DNA from: Ophiobolus disseminans
Taxonomy: Eukaryota; Ascomycota; Dothideomycetes; Pleosporales; Phaeosphaeriaceae
Length of the DNA stretch: 64,000 bases
NCBI GenBank assembly: GCA_010093685.1
Contig: MU006217.1
Location: 954,911-1,018,910 of the forward strand
Direction of reading: 5' to 3'
Under the pieces are notes generated by a model. The model worked only from the letters and a program-made list of their open reading frames with translations. It made no database searches and was not told the origin of the DNA. The translations under genes and the position numbers were made by a program. Shown one piece after another: positions 30,442 to 41,552 of the stretch; the stretch's first letter is position 1, and every line of letters begins with the position of its first letter.

Positions 30442-31423
30442 TCAAGTCTTCATTTCGTCTCCTCCCTCCGTCGGCGGCACATACCCAACCTGCAACCAAT
30501 TCCATATGTTCAATCCGATTTTCGTCCCACTCTCGACCGGCAATCCCGCATGCCAACTCTCCTTGTAACCACTACCATCGCTCCTCATATTCTCCCAATA
30601 CACTGCATTCCCCGCAACCGGCTTGAAGATAACACCTTCTCTCAACGGATCCTCAACATCAGCTTTGGTGGAAGGAGACGGACACTCAATGAACCTGCAC
30701 CAGTCGCTCTCGTTGGATGTTGTCGATGGATGAGGTAAGCGGGGGAAATGCGTCCCGCCGCCTGTACAGTTGGCTTCGAGGTACACCATGAAACTGCTCA
30801 CTCGCCCGCTGTTCTTCGTCGCTGTGCTCCAGTCGTAGTGGTAAGTGTAATGGCCACCAGTGCCATATCTCTGTGCCCATAATTTCTCAACGAAAACATA
30901 CGGCCGCCAGCCTTGGAAGCGCCGCGCGCGGTCTTCGATGCATTTCACTGTCTGGTCGCGCGGGAGCTGCGCCTTTTCAGAATGCCGGATCTTGGTATTA
31001 AGAGTCTCCTGTCCCGCGGTCCAAATAGTGGATGGTTTAAAGTTCGGTTCGCTAGAATATACGTAAGTATGCCTCTCACGTAGTTTTCTTGGATCCCATA
31101 TGCACATACCTAACCCTCACAACATGCTTCGCCTCCTCCTCTCCCAAGAACCCTTCAATATAGACCACAAGCGGCTCCCGACTCAAAATATGCACACCCT
31201 TGTACATATGCTCCACACACTTCAAATCCCTCTCCGGCACCACGAGGCTGTCAATCTTCTCCTGTGCGACATTCCCACCTGCGCCCCCCACGCCCGTCCC
31301 ACCTCCCGCATTCGACTCGCTAACGATATTCGATAACGGCGCGCCCGCTAGCACGTACACGACCACCGCGAAAAAAGCATACTGAACGAGCGTTGAAAGG
31401 GAAAATGAAGACGAAGACTGCAT
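30442..31423 (-). CDS. Membrane-anchored prolyl-4-hydroxylase-like oxygenase (copy 2)
   Basis: Two exons, 31110-31423 and 30442-31051, with a 58-nt intron (31052-31109, GTATGT donor), giving 307 residues. A signal-anchor helix (about 9-26) and a Gly-rich stalk precede the dioxygenase domain. Ligands H176 and D178 (YHYDWST), H272 (SWHAGLPV) and the 2-oxoglutarate lysine K282 are present. It shares the YHYDW/HAGLPV/LNIW framework with the 11.4-kb copy but is longer and has an intron, so the two are old paralogues. It should hydroxylate a secretory-pathway substrate. It borders the F-box-like cluster. Confidence 0.9.
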
Positions 31424-32254
31424 CGCTAAGAAAGTGACAGGGAACGAAAATTGAGAAAAGGGAAAACCTGACATGCGCAACGAAATGAGGTGCGTTTTGA
31501 TTGAGATGCGATATTAAGGGTCCCCGTGTGTGACGGGACGAAAACGTTGAGCCGCGTGCTGGTCTATGCGAGAGCGAAACGAGACGAGGCTGAATTTTTT
31601 GCCCCTTGTTTTTGGAGCAGGGGTGCTGTACGGGAAAAAGCACAGGAGCGGGTCTAGAAGGCTTTATTGGATCTTGCGTATGGCGTATTGATCTTGCGAC
31701 TCGTGTTAGGTTGTGTTTGCACCGGGTTTTCGATCTAACGATGCTCCACAGTTCATAGGGAGAAGAATCAAAGGTATTTCAATGTATTGCAAAAAGCAGA
31801 CCTAGCCATTACACCTCTATTAACGCCGTTCCCTACTAGTCTTGGGAGACAGCTCGCGCAGAAGCAAAAGCAATGCTGCACCCTCAGAACAAAAAGCCCA
31901 TCGTGATCTCATGAGGAAAAAAGTGCAAAACCCATTGACTTGAAATTCCCCCGATTGGTATCCCAGTCTAAGTACTTCAAGGAGAGGGTATTTGCCCAAT
32001 GGTGGGCTTGGAAAGTTCAATGCTTCACCCGTTGCGCCCAAGAATTAAGAAAATATTCGAAGCTGGCAACGTTGCGCTACAAGGGCTTAATGCTGATCCA
32101 TGGAGTCGCCTCAATGCTATCAACCCCATTGGCTCTCTATCATACCGAGCTCCGGCAGACCATCGCTCGAGTTTGAATTATTCTCGCGTACGTCGTCTTT
32201 CGTGACGTTTATGGAGTCTCCCACACAGACTGTGTTTGCACCCTGGCTCCCTGA
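31424..32254. other. Intergenic region, no gene seen
   Basis: This 831-bp region lies between the oxygenase start and the 3' end of the cyclin gene. The promoter of the oxygenase is inside it. Short frames only. Confidence 0.5.
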
Positions 32255-33695
32255 TCAGTACTTGCCTTCATTCTGACGATTGTGCTGCTCCAGGACCTCC
32301 CTAGCATAGAATTCCACCAGCATCGTTCCATACGCCTCCATCTCTTCTAGCGGGACGGCAAGGCGAAAATCGTTCAGCAGTAAGAATTGTAACTCTAAGT
32401 GATTGAGCTCTACTAAAGGTAATCCACCGACCTGTATTATGTTAGTGATGACTTTGGTTGCAGCAATCGAGTTCACATACTTTGGCATATCGCGAGTTGG
32501 TGTAGAAAACGTCGGAAAAGAATTTACTTGCGCAAGTGACACCAGCAATCACGAGACGATGGATGTTGAAGCTGTCGACAACGAAGAAGTGTGATAGATT
32601 GTACGGATCTGACTCCAGATCTTGTTGGGGCGGAGATGGTGGCTGAGTTCCCGAAACTGGTGCGTTGGGAGGCTTGCCTAGTGAGCCAGACGGTGGCGGT
32701 GTTGCTGCTTGCACCACGACCGACATAGGCTGTGGGGTCGGGGTGGCGGCTGAATCTGTAGGCGGTAGCGGGTTTGCACGTTCGAGCGACTGCTGGTTGG
32801 CCTGGCGCAGACTCAGCATTGGACCAGCATTTACTCTCTCAGTCATCCTGTCGAAGTATACTAGAAGGCTGAGGAAGACCTCGTAGGTGGTCGGGCAGTA
32901 TTTATGAATTCGGCTGAGATAACTGAGGATAGATATGCTGGGTACATTCTTGCCGTGGAAAGCAAGAACGCTTGTAGTCTGTTGGCTGAGCCCCGATGTG
33001 CCTTCTGGGGGAGGTATTTGGCGGTGCAGATGGTCGTGCTGTCGGTCGTTTGTGGTGGTGATCTTGGTCAACAGGCCGGCGACCATTTCAATGATATCCG
33101 AGACAGGCATCTCGCTAATCTCGTATTGGGTGCCGACATCTGCAGGGTCCCGTCGCTGCCGCCGCGACAGGGACCTGTCCTGGGAGAATGGGCTCGCATC
33201 GTCGATTGCGAAGCTTTGGATGTGTGACAAGCTCTTCACCTTGATCCGCTGCGGCGACGTAGATGCCGAGTCTACTGGAGAGCGCAGCGACCGTGCCGGT
33301 GAGGGGTGTGCAGCAGCTGGGCCAGCAGAGGCGGCCGGTTGAGGGTTGCTGCCGGACGGGGTGGGTTGCTGCGACTGCGGGCGAACGCACGGACTGGGCG
33401 GCGGCTGTGCCTGCGGTTGTGAGATGGGCGTCTGCGAGCTCGGCGCAGAGGAATACGGCTGCTGAGCTGGTGTTGAGCTCCTTGGTGGGGCGGCCGAGTC
33501 GGTCATTGCAATGTCTGCAGGAGGCGCCGCTACCCGCGATTGGGGGTGCTGGTTCGCCGACGATGACGGGCGTACGGGAGTGGGCGCGTGATGCGCTGCA
33601 GACGCTTCTTGTGTCTGTGAATGTCCACCTCCGCTGCCAAACATAGTACTATGAAAGTGGTTCCCACCAAACTCGCTCACCACGATCGATCCCAT
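32255..33695 (-). CDS. Pho80/PREG-type cyclin for a Pho85-class kinase
   Basis: Two exons, 32481-33695 and 32255-32431, with a 49-nt intron (32432-32480, GTATGT donor, CTAAC branch), giving 463 residues. A Pro/Ser/Gln-rich N-terminus of about 185 residues precedes the cyclin fold: VSDIIEMVAGLLTKI, PSISILSYLSRIHKYCP, YEVFLSLLVYFDRM, then SFNIHRLVIAGVTCASKFFS and YAKVGGLPLVELNHLELQFL, which the splice restores exactly. A Pro-rich insertion of roughly 75 residues splits the cyclin box. Such cyclins activate Pho85-type kinases in phosphate or nutrient signalling. Upstream is the proteasome gene on the same strand. Confidence 0.9.
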
Positions 33696-34554
33696 GCCGC
33701 GATAGCAAGACGTCGAAGAGTCCAGTAGCGTGGGTGAGAGAGGTCCAAGAGGGAAGAGGGCGGCGCGATGGCTGCGCTGTCGTGAAGGAGCGTCCGGGGA
33801 GTGTGCGACGAGGCAGTGCTTCGCCGATGGTCGCAGAAGCTCTTATCGCGGCCAAAGCCGGAGCACGCTGTACAGATACCTTCACCAGCAACTCCAAGGT
33901 TGCATGCCTTGCTCTTTCCTGCCGTAAGCCAAAGTTAATTGGACGGCGACGCGTCTGGGAGGGGTGACAGAGGCGAACAGAGAGGTGAATGAGGCTGCGG
34001 CGGTGTCGAGGAGAGTGTTGTTGGACGGCCGGCGTGTGGTCCGTGGGGCGCCCAGGCCTAGGTCGTCATACGGCTTAAATGGCGCTCGAGCCTTGAACCC
34101 TTGGTCGCTGCCCAAATTTCGTCCACCGTAGAGGCCTTCGTGACGACAACGCGCATTTGCAGCGTCGATACCTGCTTGCAAGTCATAAATCACTTCATAC
34201 ATGCATCGTGTCTCCGTCCATCGCACGTGACGAGTTGGCTGCAAAAGAAGTCCTCAACCAGGTTGTAAGGCATCGAGGCACACGTGGGGGCGGGCTGGTC
34301 TATGGCTGCAGCTTGATTGGCTGCACATTTCGAATGCTCCCACTCTGAGTGCCTAAGTGGTACCTAAAAACTGCTAGTGAGACCAAGTCCCAAGCCTCGG
34401 AACACGAGCATCGAGTGCTTGATCAAGCCCCATTGGCTGCTGTCCTGCCTCTTCGTGATGGCTTCGTAGTCGGTGTCGTTTCACGTGTGCCAGAGCTTCG
34501 CCGCGCATCTTGCGTCTGCTCAGCTCCATTCCAGTCCTCACCTTCTCCGTCATA
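33696..34554. promoter_or_regulatory. Promoter/5' leader of the cyclin gene
   Basis: This 859-bp GC-rich region lies upstream of the cyclin start. Open frames here (for example 33649-33897 minus) are out of phase with the cyclin and low in complexity; I do not call a gene. Confidence 0.5.
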
Positions 34555-35439
34555 CTACTGCCTGCCGGGGCCCTCGTACTTCTGGTCTGGCAGATACAGA
34601 TGTCGCTGTGCGCCCTTCGCAGTGAGTACCACCATGCGGATGACACCACCAGAGCTTCCGTCCCATTTGATGGCCTCCGAAAGAGCACCTTTGACGAAGC
34701 CAATGCCGTCCGCCTCGCTCATGTCTTCCTTCCAGTTGGCATCGCAGTATCCGTAGATGTACGTCGAACCTGAACCACCGATCGCATATGACTGCTTGTG
34801 AAGAGACCCTCCGAGGGGGATCGAGTACACTTGGCCGCCGTGGCGGTGGTCCCACCCAGCTATGATCATGCCAGCACTAGAACATGTCAGTACTGTCTTG
34901 CCTCTGCTATCCCTGACCAACGTACGATAATTGGTCCTTGTTCGAATAGCACAGCTCCTGGAAGATGGCCGCTGCCGTCTGTGTCGTCGGTGGCTCGTCG
35001 TTTGTAATGCCGTACATGCCCAAATGGTAGTGAACGATATCAGCGACTGCTTGGGTGTCGGCTGCTGAGCCAGATCTGCAGCACCAGATGGTGTCGTGGA
35101 CTTGTGTGAGCTTGTCCGTGACTCTGTTCGCAATGTATGCACCCGTCGTCGTCCTGCTATCTGCGCCTAATATTACGCCATCCTTGAAGTTGATAGCCAT
35201 ACTACTAGTTGTCAGAGTGTGCGATTGCGGAGGGTGGGTGGTACGGACATCGAGGTGCCTAGGCTGGATACTGTTAGCGACTTGCTCCAAGTTTACATTG
35301 GAGTGTCCCATACTTGACTTCGCCCTTCTTGAGGTGGTCCATGTCGACATGAATTCCATCTGCATCTTGGGTGAGCTTCGAGCTATCATATTGCGGAGGC
35401 AACCCTACCTTCTCCGATCATGCCTGTAGACATCGTCAT
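34555..35439 (-). CDS. PRE3: 20S proteasome catalytic subunit beta-1 (Pre3)
   Basis: Caspase-like catalytic subunit of the 20S proteasome. Five exons: 35409-35439, 35314-35365, 35249-35263, 34926-35201 and 34555-34876; introns are 43, 50, 47 and 49 nt. The product is 231 residues including a short propeptide. The splice series yields the cleavage site [20 protein letters not shown], with catalytic Thr31 (mature T1), Asp47 (D17) and Lys63 (K33). [15 protein letters not shown] and [13 protein letters not shown] are diagnostic of beta-1. Exon 3 is only 15 nt and encodes the Gly-Thr cleavage site. The third intron uses a less usual GTCCGT donor, but only that choice gives GTSIMA. It is divergent from the Bem46-type gene, 366 bp apart. 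Confidence 0.92.
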
Positions 35440-35805
35440 GGCGGTTGGAGCTGAGAGATTATGCAAGTAGCTGATTTTAGTGATTTTCAAACTTCCGATA
35501 TCGACAGGTATGGAGGAAGCGGCGGCGGGCGGTCGTGGAGTTGATTGATGCGACAGGCAACGCGAGCTACGCAACGACGAGCTTAGGCCTTGGCGCTGCG
35601 CTAGTGGCTCGAAGCGCCAGCCCGAGAGAGGGACGGCGCATACCTCCACCTCGGAATCCCACCGCTTCGAGAGCGGGAGCAACCTTCACTTCCCCTATGA
35701 TTCACGATATGGACTCGTGTAAATCCTACTGTACCACCTAATTTTCATTCCCAAGCTACGATCCTGGAGTCATCACGCCCCAAACTACCAAAACCACTGG
35801 TCGCA
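35440..35805. promoter_or_regulatory. Divergent promoter (proteasome beta-1 / Bem46-type hydrolase)
   Basis: 366 bp between two divergent housekeeping starts. No PACE-like (GGTGGCAAA) Rpn4 box was found by eye. Confidence 0.45.
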
Positions 35806-36787
35806 ATGGCTACCGCCTTGGAGACCTTCATGTCATACCTAAAGCTGCCATTGCTTGCTTCCTCCGGCATAGCCGCGGTGGTTAGTGGACTTCTCTATTT
35901 CAAACAGAAGTAACTATAACAACCAAAACTCAATTCACCCTTGCCAACATCTACAGCGAGATCATCTACCCACGGAACTTTCCTCCAGACGCAAGAACGA
36001 ATGTACCTCGACCCTCCCAGTTCGGCATTACCGACTTCGAAGAGCTGTTCATACCTACACCCGACGGGGAATCGCTGAGTGCATTCTTCATCCGAGCGAA
36101 CAAACAACATGCGCGCAATGTCACAGTCCTCATGTTTCACGGCAATGCTGGCAACATCGGCTATCGACTCCCTATTGCAAAGATGCTCGAGAACGACCTA
36201 CGATGCAACGTCTTGATGCTGCAATATCGCGGCTACGGTCTATCTTCTGGCAACCCCAATGAAAAAGGCCTCATGATCGATGCGCAGACTGGACTGGATT
36301 ACATCCGCCAGCGACACGAACTGCGCAACACACGCATAGTGGTATATGGCCAAAGTATTGGAGGCGCCGTTGCTGTTGGGCTTGTCGCCCGCAACCAGAA
36401 GCAGGGCGACATTGCTGGCATAGTGCTTGAAAACACCTTCCTTTCACTAAGGAAGTTGATACCAAGGCAAGCTGCTCCGACAATTCTAAAGATCCTAGAT
36501 TGACCCTTTTTAGTGCACTCCCTCCTGCCAAATTCCTCGCCCCGCTGTGTCATCAGATCTGGCCTACGGAGACTACACTTCCAACGATTGCTAACATCCC
36601 AATTCTCTTCATAAGTGGGCTCAAGGACGAGATCATACCGCCAGCGCACATGAGTCGCCTGTTCCAGATATGCAAGACGACCAAAGTGTGGAGAGAACTC
36701 CCCAATGGAGATCACAACAGTTCAGTCGCCGAACCTCACTACTTCGAATACATCGAGTCCTTCTTGCGCGAGTATATAGACCAGTGA
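35806..36787 (+). CDS. Bem46/ABHD13-type alpha/beta hydrolase
   Basis: Three exons: 35806-35909, 35957-36466 and 36514-36787; introns of 47 nt each. The product is 295 residues. An N-terminal membrane anchor (about 14-31) precedes the hydrolase domain: oxyanion loop FHGNAGNIGYR, nucleophile S168 in YGQSIGGA, D243 (LKDEIIPP) and H272 (NGDHNS) as the triad. Known relatives are membrane-associated and linked to polarity and germination in Neurospora. The second intron has a GC-AG boundary (AG/GCAAGC), required to restore LRKLIPSALPPAKFLA; reading through it would stop after 14 codons. Substrate unknown. Confidence 0.9.
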
Positions 36788-39439
36788 TGGAATAGTGCTG
36801 AGTGTTAGCAATGAATATGCCATCTTTTGATGATACCGCATACTGACGCCGTGCCACTTGCATGAAAGTGTCTAGGGCGCTTGCGTCTATGCCCAGAGAA
36901 GCGACGCGAAGCATCTCGGCGTGGGCGAAATCTGATGTGGAGCGGCCAGATGAGTGAAATCGAGCAAAGTACAGGCAGAGTGCACTGGCGGAAGCGACGT
37001 GTTTCAGTGCGGACCATGACGCTCGGACACGGCATTCGAGGTGGCGACGAAGGTGATCATATACGCTTGACGCACTTGCGACTAAGAAAAGAACTGGTGG
37101 AGATCGAGTGCAGATTGTAGAAATTGATTTTCGCAAGGGTCGTACTCGATGAAATATGAAGATCGTACCAGTATTTTGCGAGACCGTTCAGTAATGACGG
37201 CATATGCTAAACTTGGATCATAATTCTAAGAGGCCAGACCTTTGCACGCGTGCAGCCGCTCAGATGTACGAGATAAGCGGGGAATGGAATACCGTCGACC
37301 CCTGGCGATCACACACATCATTGAGGCGTTCTAGAGGCGGATGTGACGGAGATCTACAGCACAGCCACCACCACACGTCGCAATCCGTTCCTCCGTCTGC
37401 CATTCATCCTTGCACTTGGTGCGGACCCAGGCCAGTGTTCGGGGAGTTAAGCGCAACTGTTTTCTCCACATCTTCATGATGAGGACAGAATTTGATTTTT
37501 AATCGCTGTTCCATTCCATTCCTCCGACAATGTTACTCTCAGCGGGAGCATCGGAAAATGAAAAGGACGGGCGCTAGTGCCTTTGGACCCTGACTACTGA
37601 AAGTGGATGCTGCTCGCATACCCACTTGGCAGTGGAATCCGTCAATAGATTCAATATTCGCATTACTCAGAACATGGAAATTCGCCATGCACTTCGCCCG
37701 ATAGCACGGACTACATACGACAGCGGCTTATGGTGAGCATCGCATCTGGCTCACTACCAACATGAAACAGCACAATCCCTCAATGTATACTGGCTCTGTC
37801 GTTCGCCTCTGCTGCAATATTGAGAATGACCGAGTTCTATGCAGGAGTACCATGAGTCGATCTTCTCATGGGGAACTGCTACACAGCCGCATGCCGATCT
37901 CCACGGCCATTCCGTGTGTGGCGAAGAACAATCCAATGCTTCGATTGGCTGGCCACATCAAGGTCCCATGTCTTGGAGAAACGTTCCGCCTAGTCGAGAC
38001 AGAGGCGTTGGAACCGCCGAGTCGGTTCCCAAGCGCGGCTGCATCACGCATTCCTCTTCCTTCTGGCATACTTGCGCCGCAGAGCTTGTCATACCGCGTC
38101 GCTACCGACCTACGCTGATGCCCGTCGGAGCTGCTGCGTGCCGGCTCGCTGCTCTAGTCGAACGTCTAGCCACGCGGCGCTTTCGGCTCCTCTCTGGCTC
38201 CAACCTAGGCGACATGAGTTCCTTGGGCTACCAAGGTCGTGCATGCCTTGTGGAGACCATCGCTCGTCGTAGCTTGTCCAATTGGTCAACGGCCGTTTGA
38301 ACTCGTTTGGGGGGCCAGTGTTTGTCTCCGAATTGCTGACTTCATTACTTCATGGTCATGACCTAATCCTGAAATATGCAGCCGTTCCTCAACAGGAAGC
38401 CGCATCTTCACCTCGTGTCATGATAGGAAATGACTTCGTTCCATCTATCCACGAGACAGTCATGGCTCTGGGCTGGGACCCGGCAATCCAGAAACCGCAC
38501 AATCACAGATGTAGACTTTTACGTGTACAATAAAAATCTATGAGTTTAGGGTTTCTCCGTTGTTAGCTTTACTGGGGTAAGAAACCGCTAAGCTACGTTC
38601 CAGGATCAGCGCCATCGGCCCATGGAAATCTAGAAACGGTATGTACTCGCCACACTCGACCTTTTGTAACTTCCACAACAACCTGCTTCCGTCCCTGTCC
38701 TTGCCTCGAACCATCCAATCACGCTCGCTGTGCTAACAATGTCGATCATTTTGCCTCCAAAAATTATCGGTTCGACGCTTGCTGCTCCACAGCCAGTCTG
38801 ACAGCCACAGGGCTGTCATTCCGGCTCCAATCAGAGAGCGACTGGGCTTTGCACCCAGAGGCAATCGAGGCAGAGGCTTGCACAGGCCCTGGTGCGGCAT
38901 TCCCGTCGTACTGGGCCAGCCACTGACCCTCTCTCTCGAGACCTGCCGTCTGCCAGGCCACTCGTCATCTGCAAAGCACGTACTTTACTTCACTGCGGTC
39001 CGCTGTCAAATGTTCCAAAGTATCACTTCCGTCATCTGAGTGGCTGCTCATTTCTGACTACCATCTTCGTTCCGCCTTTAGCGAGCTTGCCTTGCAGGTC
39101 CTACCTAAACGAAGCCGTTAATCTTCCCACGTACGGTCTGCCCTACTCCTCGCTTCTTTTTTTACACACGATCCTCACACTGCCTCCCTCTCTCATTGGC
39201 AAATTCTGAATATCCTCGCTATACTCTCGGTACCTATCCTTTCCGGGTTGCCACTCCTTCACCAGATTACCCTTATAGTTTAGGTATGTTGTATTCTTCT
39301 AGCATGTTGGTGATTGAATTGTTTGGGATCCATACACACTCGTTTTGAAGCACTCGTTTGAACACGTGGACAATGTACTAATATGTCTTTCGTTTGGGTC
39401 CAACAGTGGGTACCTCTACCAGTCATCTTCGAAGGACCA
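36788..39439. other. Long gene-poor interval upstream of the YTH gene
   Basis: This 2.65-kb interval contains no gene I can support. Overlapping plus-strand frames at 37762-38118 and 37839-38300 lack motifs, signal peptides or splice context. The right end holds the promoter and 5' leader of the RRM-YTH gene, with a likely leader intron (39284-39406). Confidence 0.5.
39284..39406 (+). other. Probable 5'UTR intron of the RRM-YTH gene
   Basis: A GTATGT donor at 39284, a TACTAAT branch point near 39376 and a CAACAG acceptor ending at 39406 delimit a 123-nt intron just upstream of the ATG at 39440. It explains why the in-frame extension to 39383 is not coding. Confidence 0.6.
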
Positions 39440-41552
39440 ATGGGCGACCTACCTCCTCAATCTCGGCCACAACAGGCTTTCGACAGCGCAGCCGGTTTTG
39501 CGCGTGACGGAAGCCAAAGTCATCCACCCTCTGGCTCGACGATGTACAAGTCTACAGAGAACAACACTCCATTTTACTCCCAGCTTAGTTCTATACCCCA
39601 GGCTCAACTCCGGCCCGACTACCGCACCGCGCAGTATGCACCTCCGGACCATGGCAACTCATCGCTGAACATGGGCGCCATGGTTGGCGCACTCCCAGAA
39701 TACGGCTCAGCCGACGATGCATCACTCCTACCACAAGGCTCGCAATCTATTCCACGTTCGCTCTCAGGCGCATCAACTTCTGCCAGCGTTTATCACCATG
39801 GACAGAACCTACAGATGCCTTCGCACCCCACAGGCACATCCTCGTATGGGGCTAGTTATGCCATGGGCCCGTATCAGCAACAAGCCTTCAGCCAAGGCTC
39901 CCAGCACAATGGATACCCTTCGTTCGCAGCAAATCCATCGCGCATGCTCGGAGGAGCCTCACTGCAGACAGGTTTCCCAAACTATGCGCAGCCTTCACCC
40001 TACATGTACTACCCAGCGCCTTACGGAAATCAAGCGCAGTACAACACTGGCTATGCAGCACCAGGCGCGCAAAGTCAAGCGGGATATGAAAGAAGAGGAA
40101 GCATGGCAGGTGCATCTGTTGGATTTACCAGCCCACAAAGCGTAGACTTCCAACACCATGACGCTACTTTTGCAGGTGCTCGTTTGGGGCCTGGGGTTAT
40201 GCAAGGCGACCAAACTGCAATCGTGTCTGGATTCGGTGTACCTTTCGTTCGAACACCAGGTAAGAGACCAGCTCCCACCTATTGGGGTACATGCCGAAAC
40301 CCAGAGTTTTGACTAACCATGCACCGACAGGTATGCCTCATTCCGGTCCTGTTAGTTCGATCCCCCGTGGGCCTCCTCGAAAGCCCAAGCAATCAGGACA
40401 CGCACTGTGGGTTGGGAATCTTCCTCCGGGCACAACTGTGATTGCTCTCAAAGACCACTTTTCGCGCGAAGCAACCAAGGACATTGAAAGCTTGTTCTTG
40501 ATCTCGAAAAGTAACTGCGCCTTTGTCAACTACCGATCGGAAGCTTCCTGCACAGCCGCTATGCATCGCTTCCATGACTCGCGCTTCAATGGTGTCCGTC
40601 TTGTCTGTCGTCTACGTCGTAGTTCAGCGCCAGCTTCTGGCGTACCTACAGGGCCTTCGGCTATGGTCGGCAGCCAGCAAACCAACGGTTCTCCTCCAAA
40701 GACACCAAAAATTGATGGGCAAGCTGTCGGCCACACACAAGACGGCGATTCGGAGTCCACGAACCAAAAGGATCACGCCGAAGCACCTGAGGCTTCCACC
40801 GCTTCCAGCAAGTACTTCATTGTCAAGAGTCTGACACTACAAGACTTGGAGCTAAGTGTGCGCAACGGGATTTGGGCTACACAGTCTCACAACGAAGACG
40901 TCCTCAACAAAGCTTTCCGGGTAAGCGCAGTTCCCCTTTGGCGTCGATGATAGACTACTGACGGCAACAGACAACAGAAAACGTTTTCCTCATCTTCTCA
41001 GCGAATAAGTCTGGGGAGTATTTTGGTTTCGCTCGCATGACGTCGCCCATTCTCGAGGATAGCTCTCGCCTCGCCGAATCTGCACCCAAACCCGAGAACA
41101 TCATCGATGCCCCTGACGTGCCCAAGTCGATCCCTACGCCAGCAACAGAGTGGGCTCCGCGAGGCAAGATCATTGACGACTCGGCACGCGGCACCATCTT
41201 CTGGGAGGCCGAACTTTCCGACGCCGAAGTTGAGGAAGAAGCACCCGAGAAGAACGAGAAGTTGGTCGAGAGTGACAACTTGATTGTCGCCCAGAGCTGG
41301 GGCAAGCCGTTCAAGATTGAATGGATTTCTACAAACCGTCTACCCTTTTACCGCACACGCGGGCTTCGCAACCCTTGGAACGCCAACAGGGAGGTTAAGA
41401 TTGCGAGGGATGGCACTGAGCTTGAGCCCAGTGTTGGAGAGCGTCTGGTCGCAATGTTCCATCGTATGGGGCCTTCGAACGCCGGAGCGCCCATGACGCC
41501 ACTACACCCGCAAATGGGCGGACCAGTCATGCCTCAGATGCGCCCCTACTAG
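39440..41552 (+). CDS. RRM-YTH domain m6A-RNA-binding protein
   Basis: Predicted reader of N6-methyladenosine in RNA, of the fungal RRM-YTH type. Three coding exons: 39440-40259, 40331-40920 and 40971-41552; introns 71 and 50 nt. The product is 663 residues. A Gln/Tyr/Ser/Pro-rich disordered N-terminus (1-290) is followed by an RRM at about 296-368 (HALWVGNLPPGTTV as RNP2, CAFVNYRS as RNP1) and a YTH domain at about 434-640: KYFIVKSL, NGIWATQ, SGEYFGFARM, GTIFWEAEL, FKIEWISTNRLPF and LRNPWN. The cage tryptophans (NGIWATQ, TIFWEAE) are in place, so binding to m6A is expected. The start at 39440 follows a probable leader intron. Confidence 0.92.

Noticed and set aside
37400..37465. Possible 5S rRNA-like stretch
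   Set aside because: Only loose similarity; the conserved internal control boxes and closing helix of fungal 5S are absent.
37762..38300. Overlapping plus-strand frames of 118 and 153 codons
   Set aside because: Two frames open at once, no motif, no signal peptide and no clear splice or promoter context.
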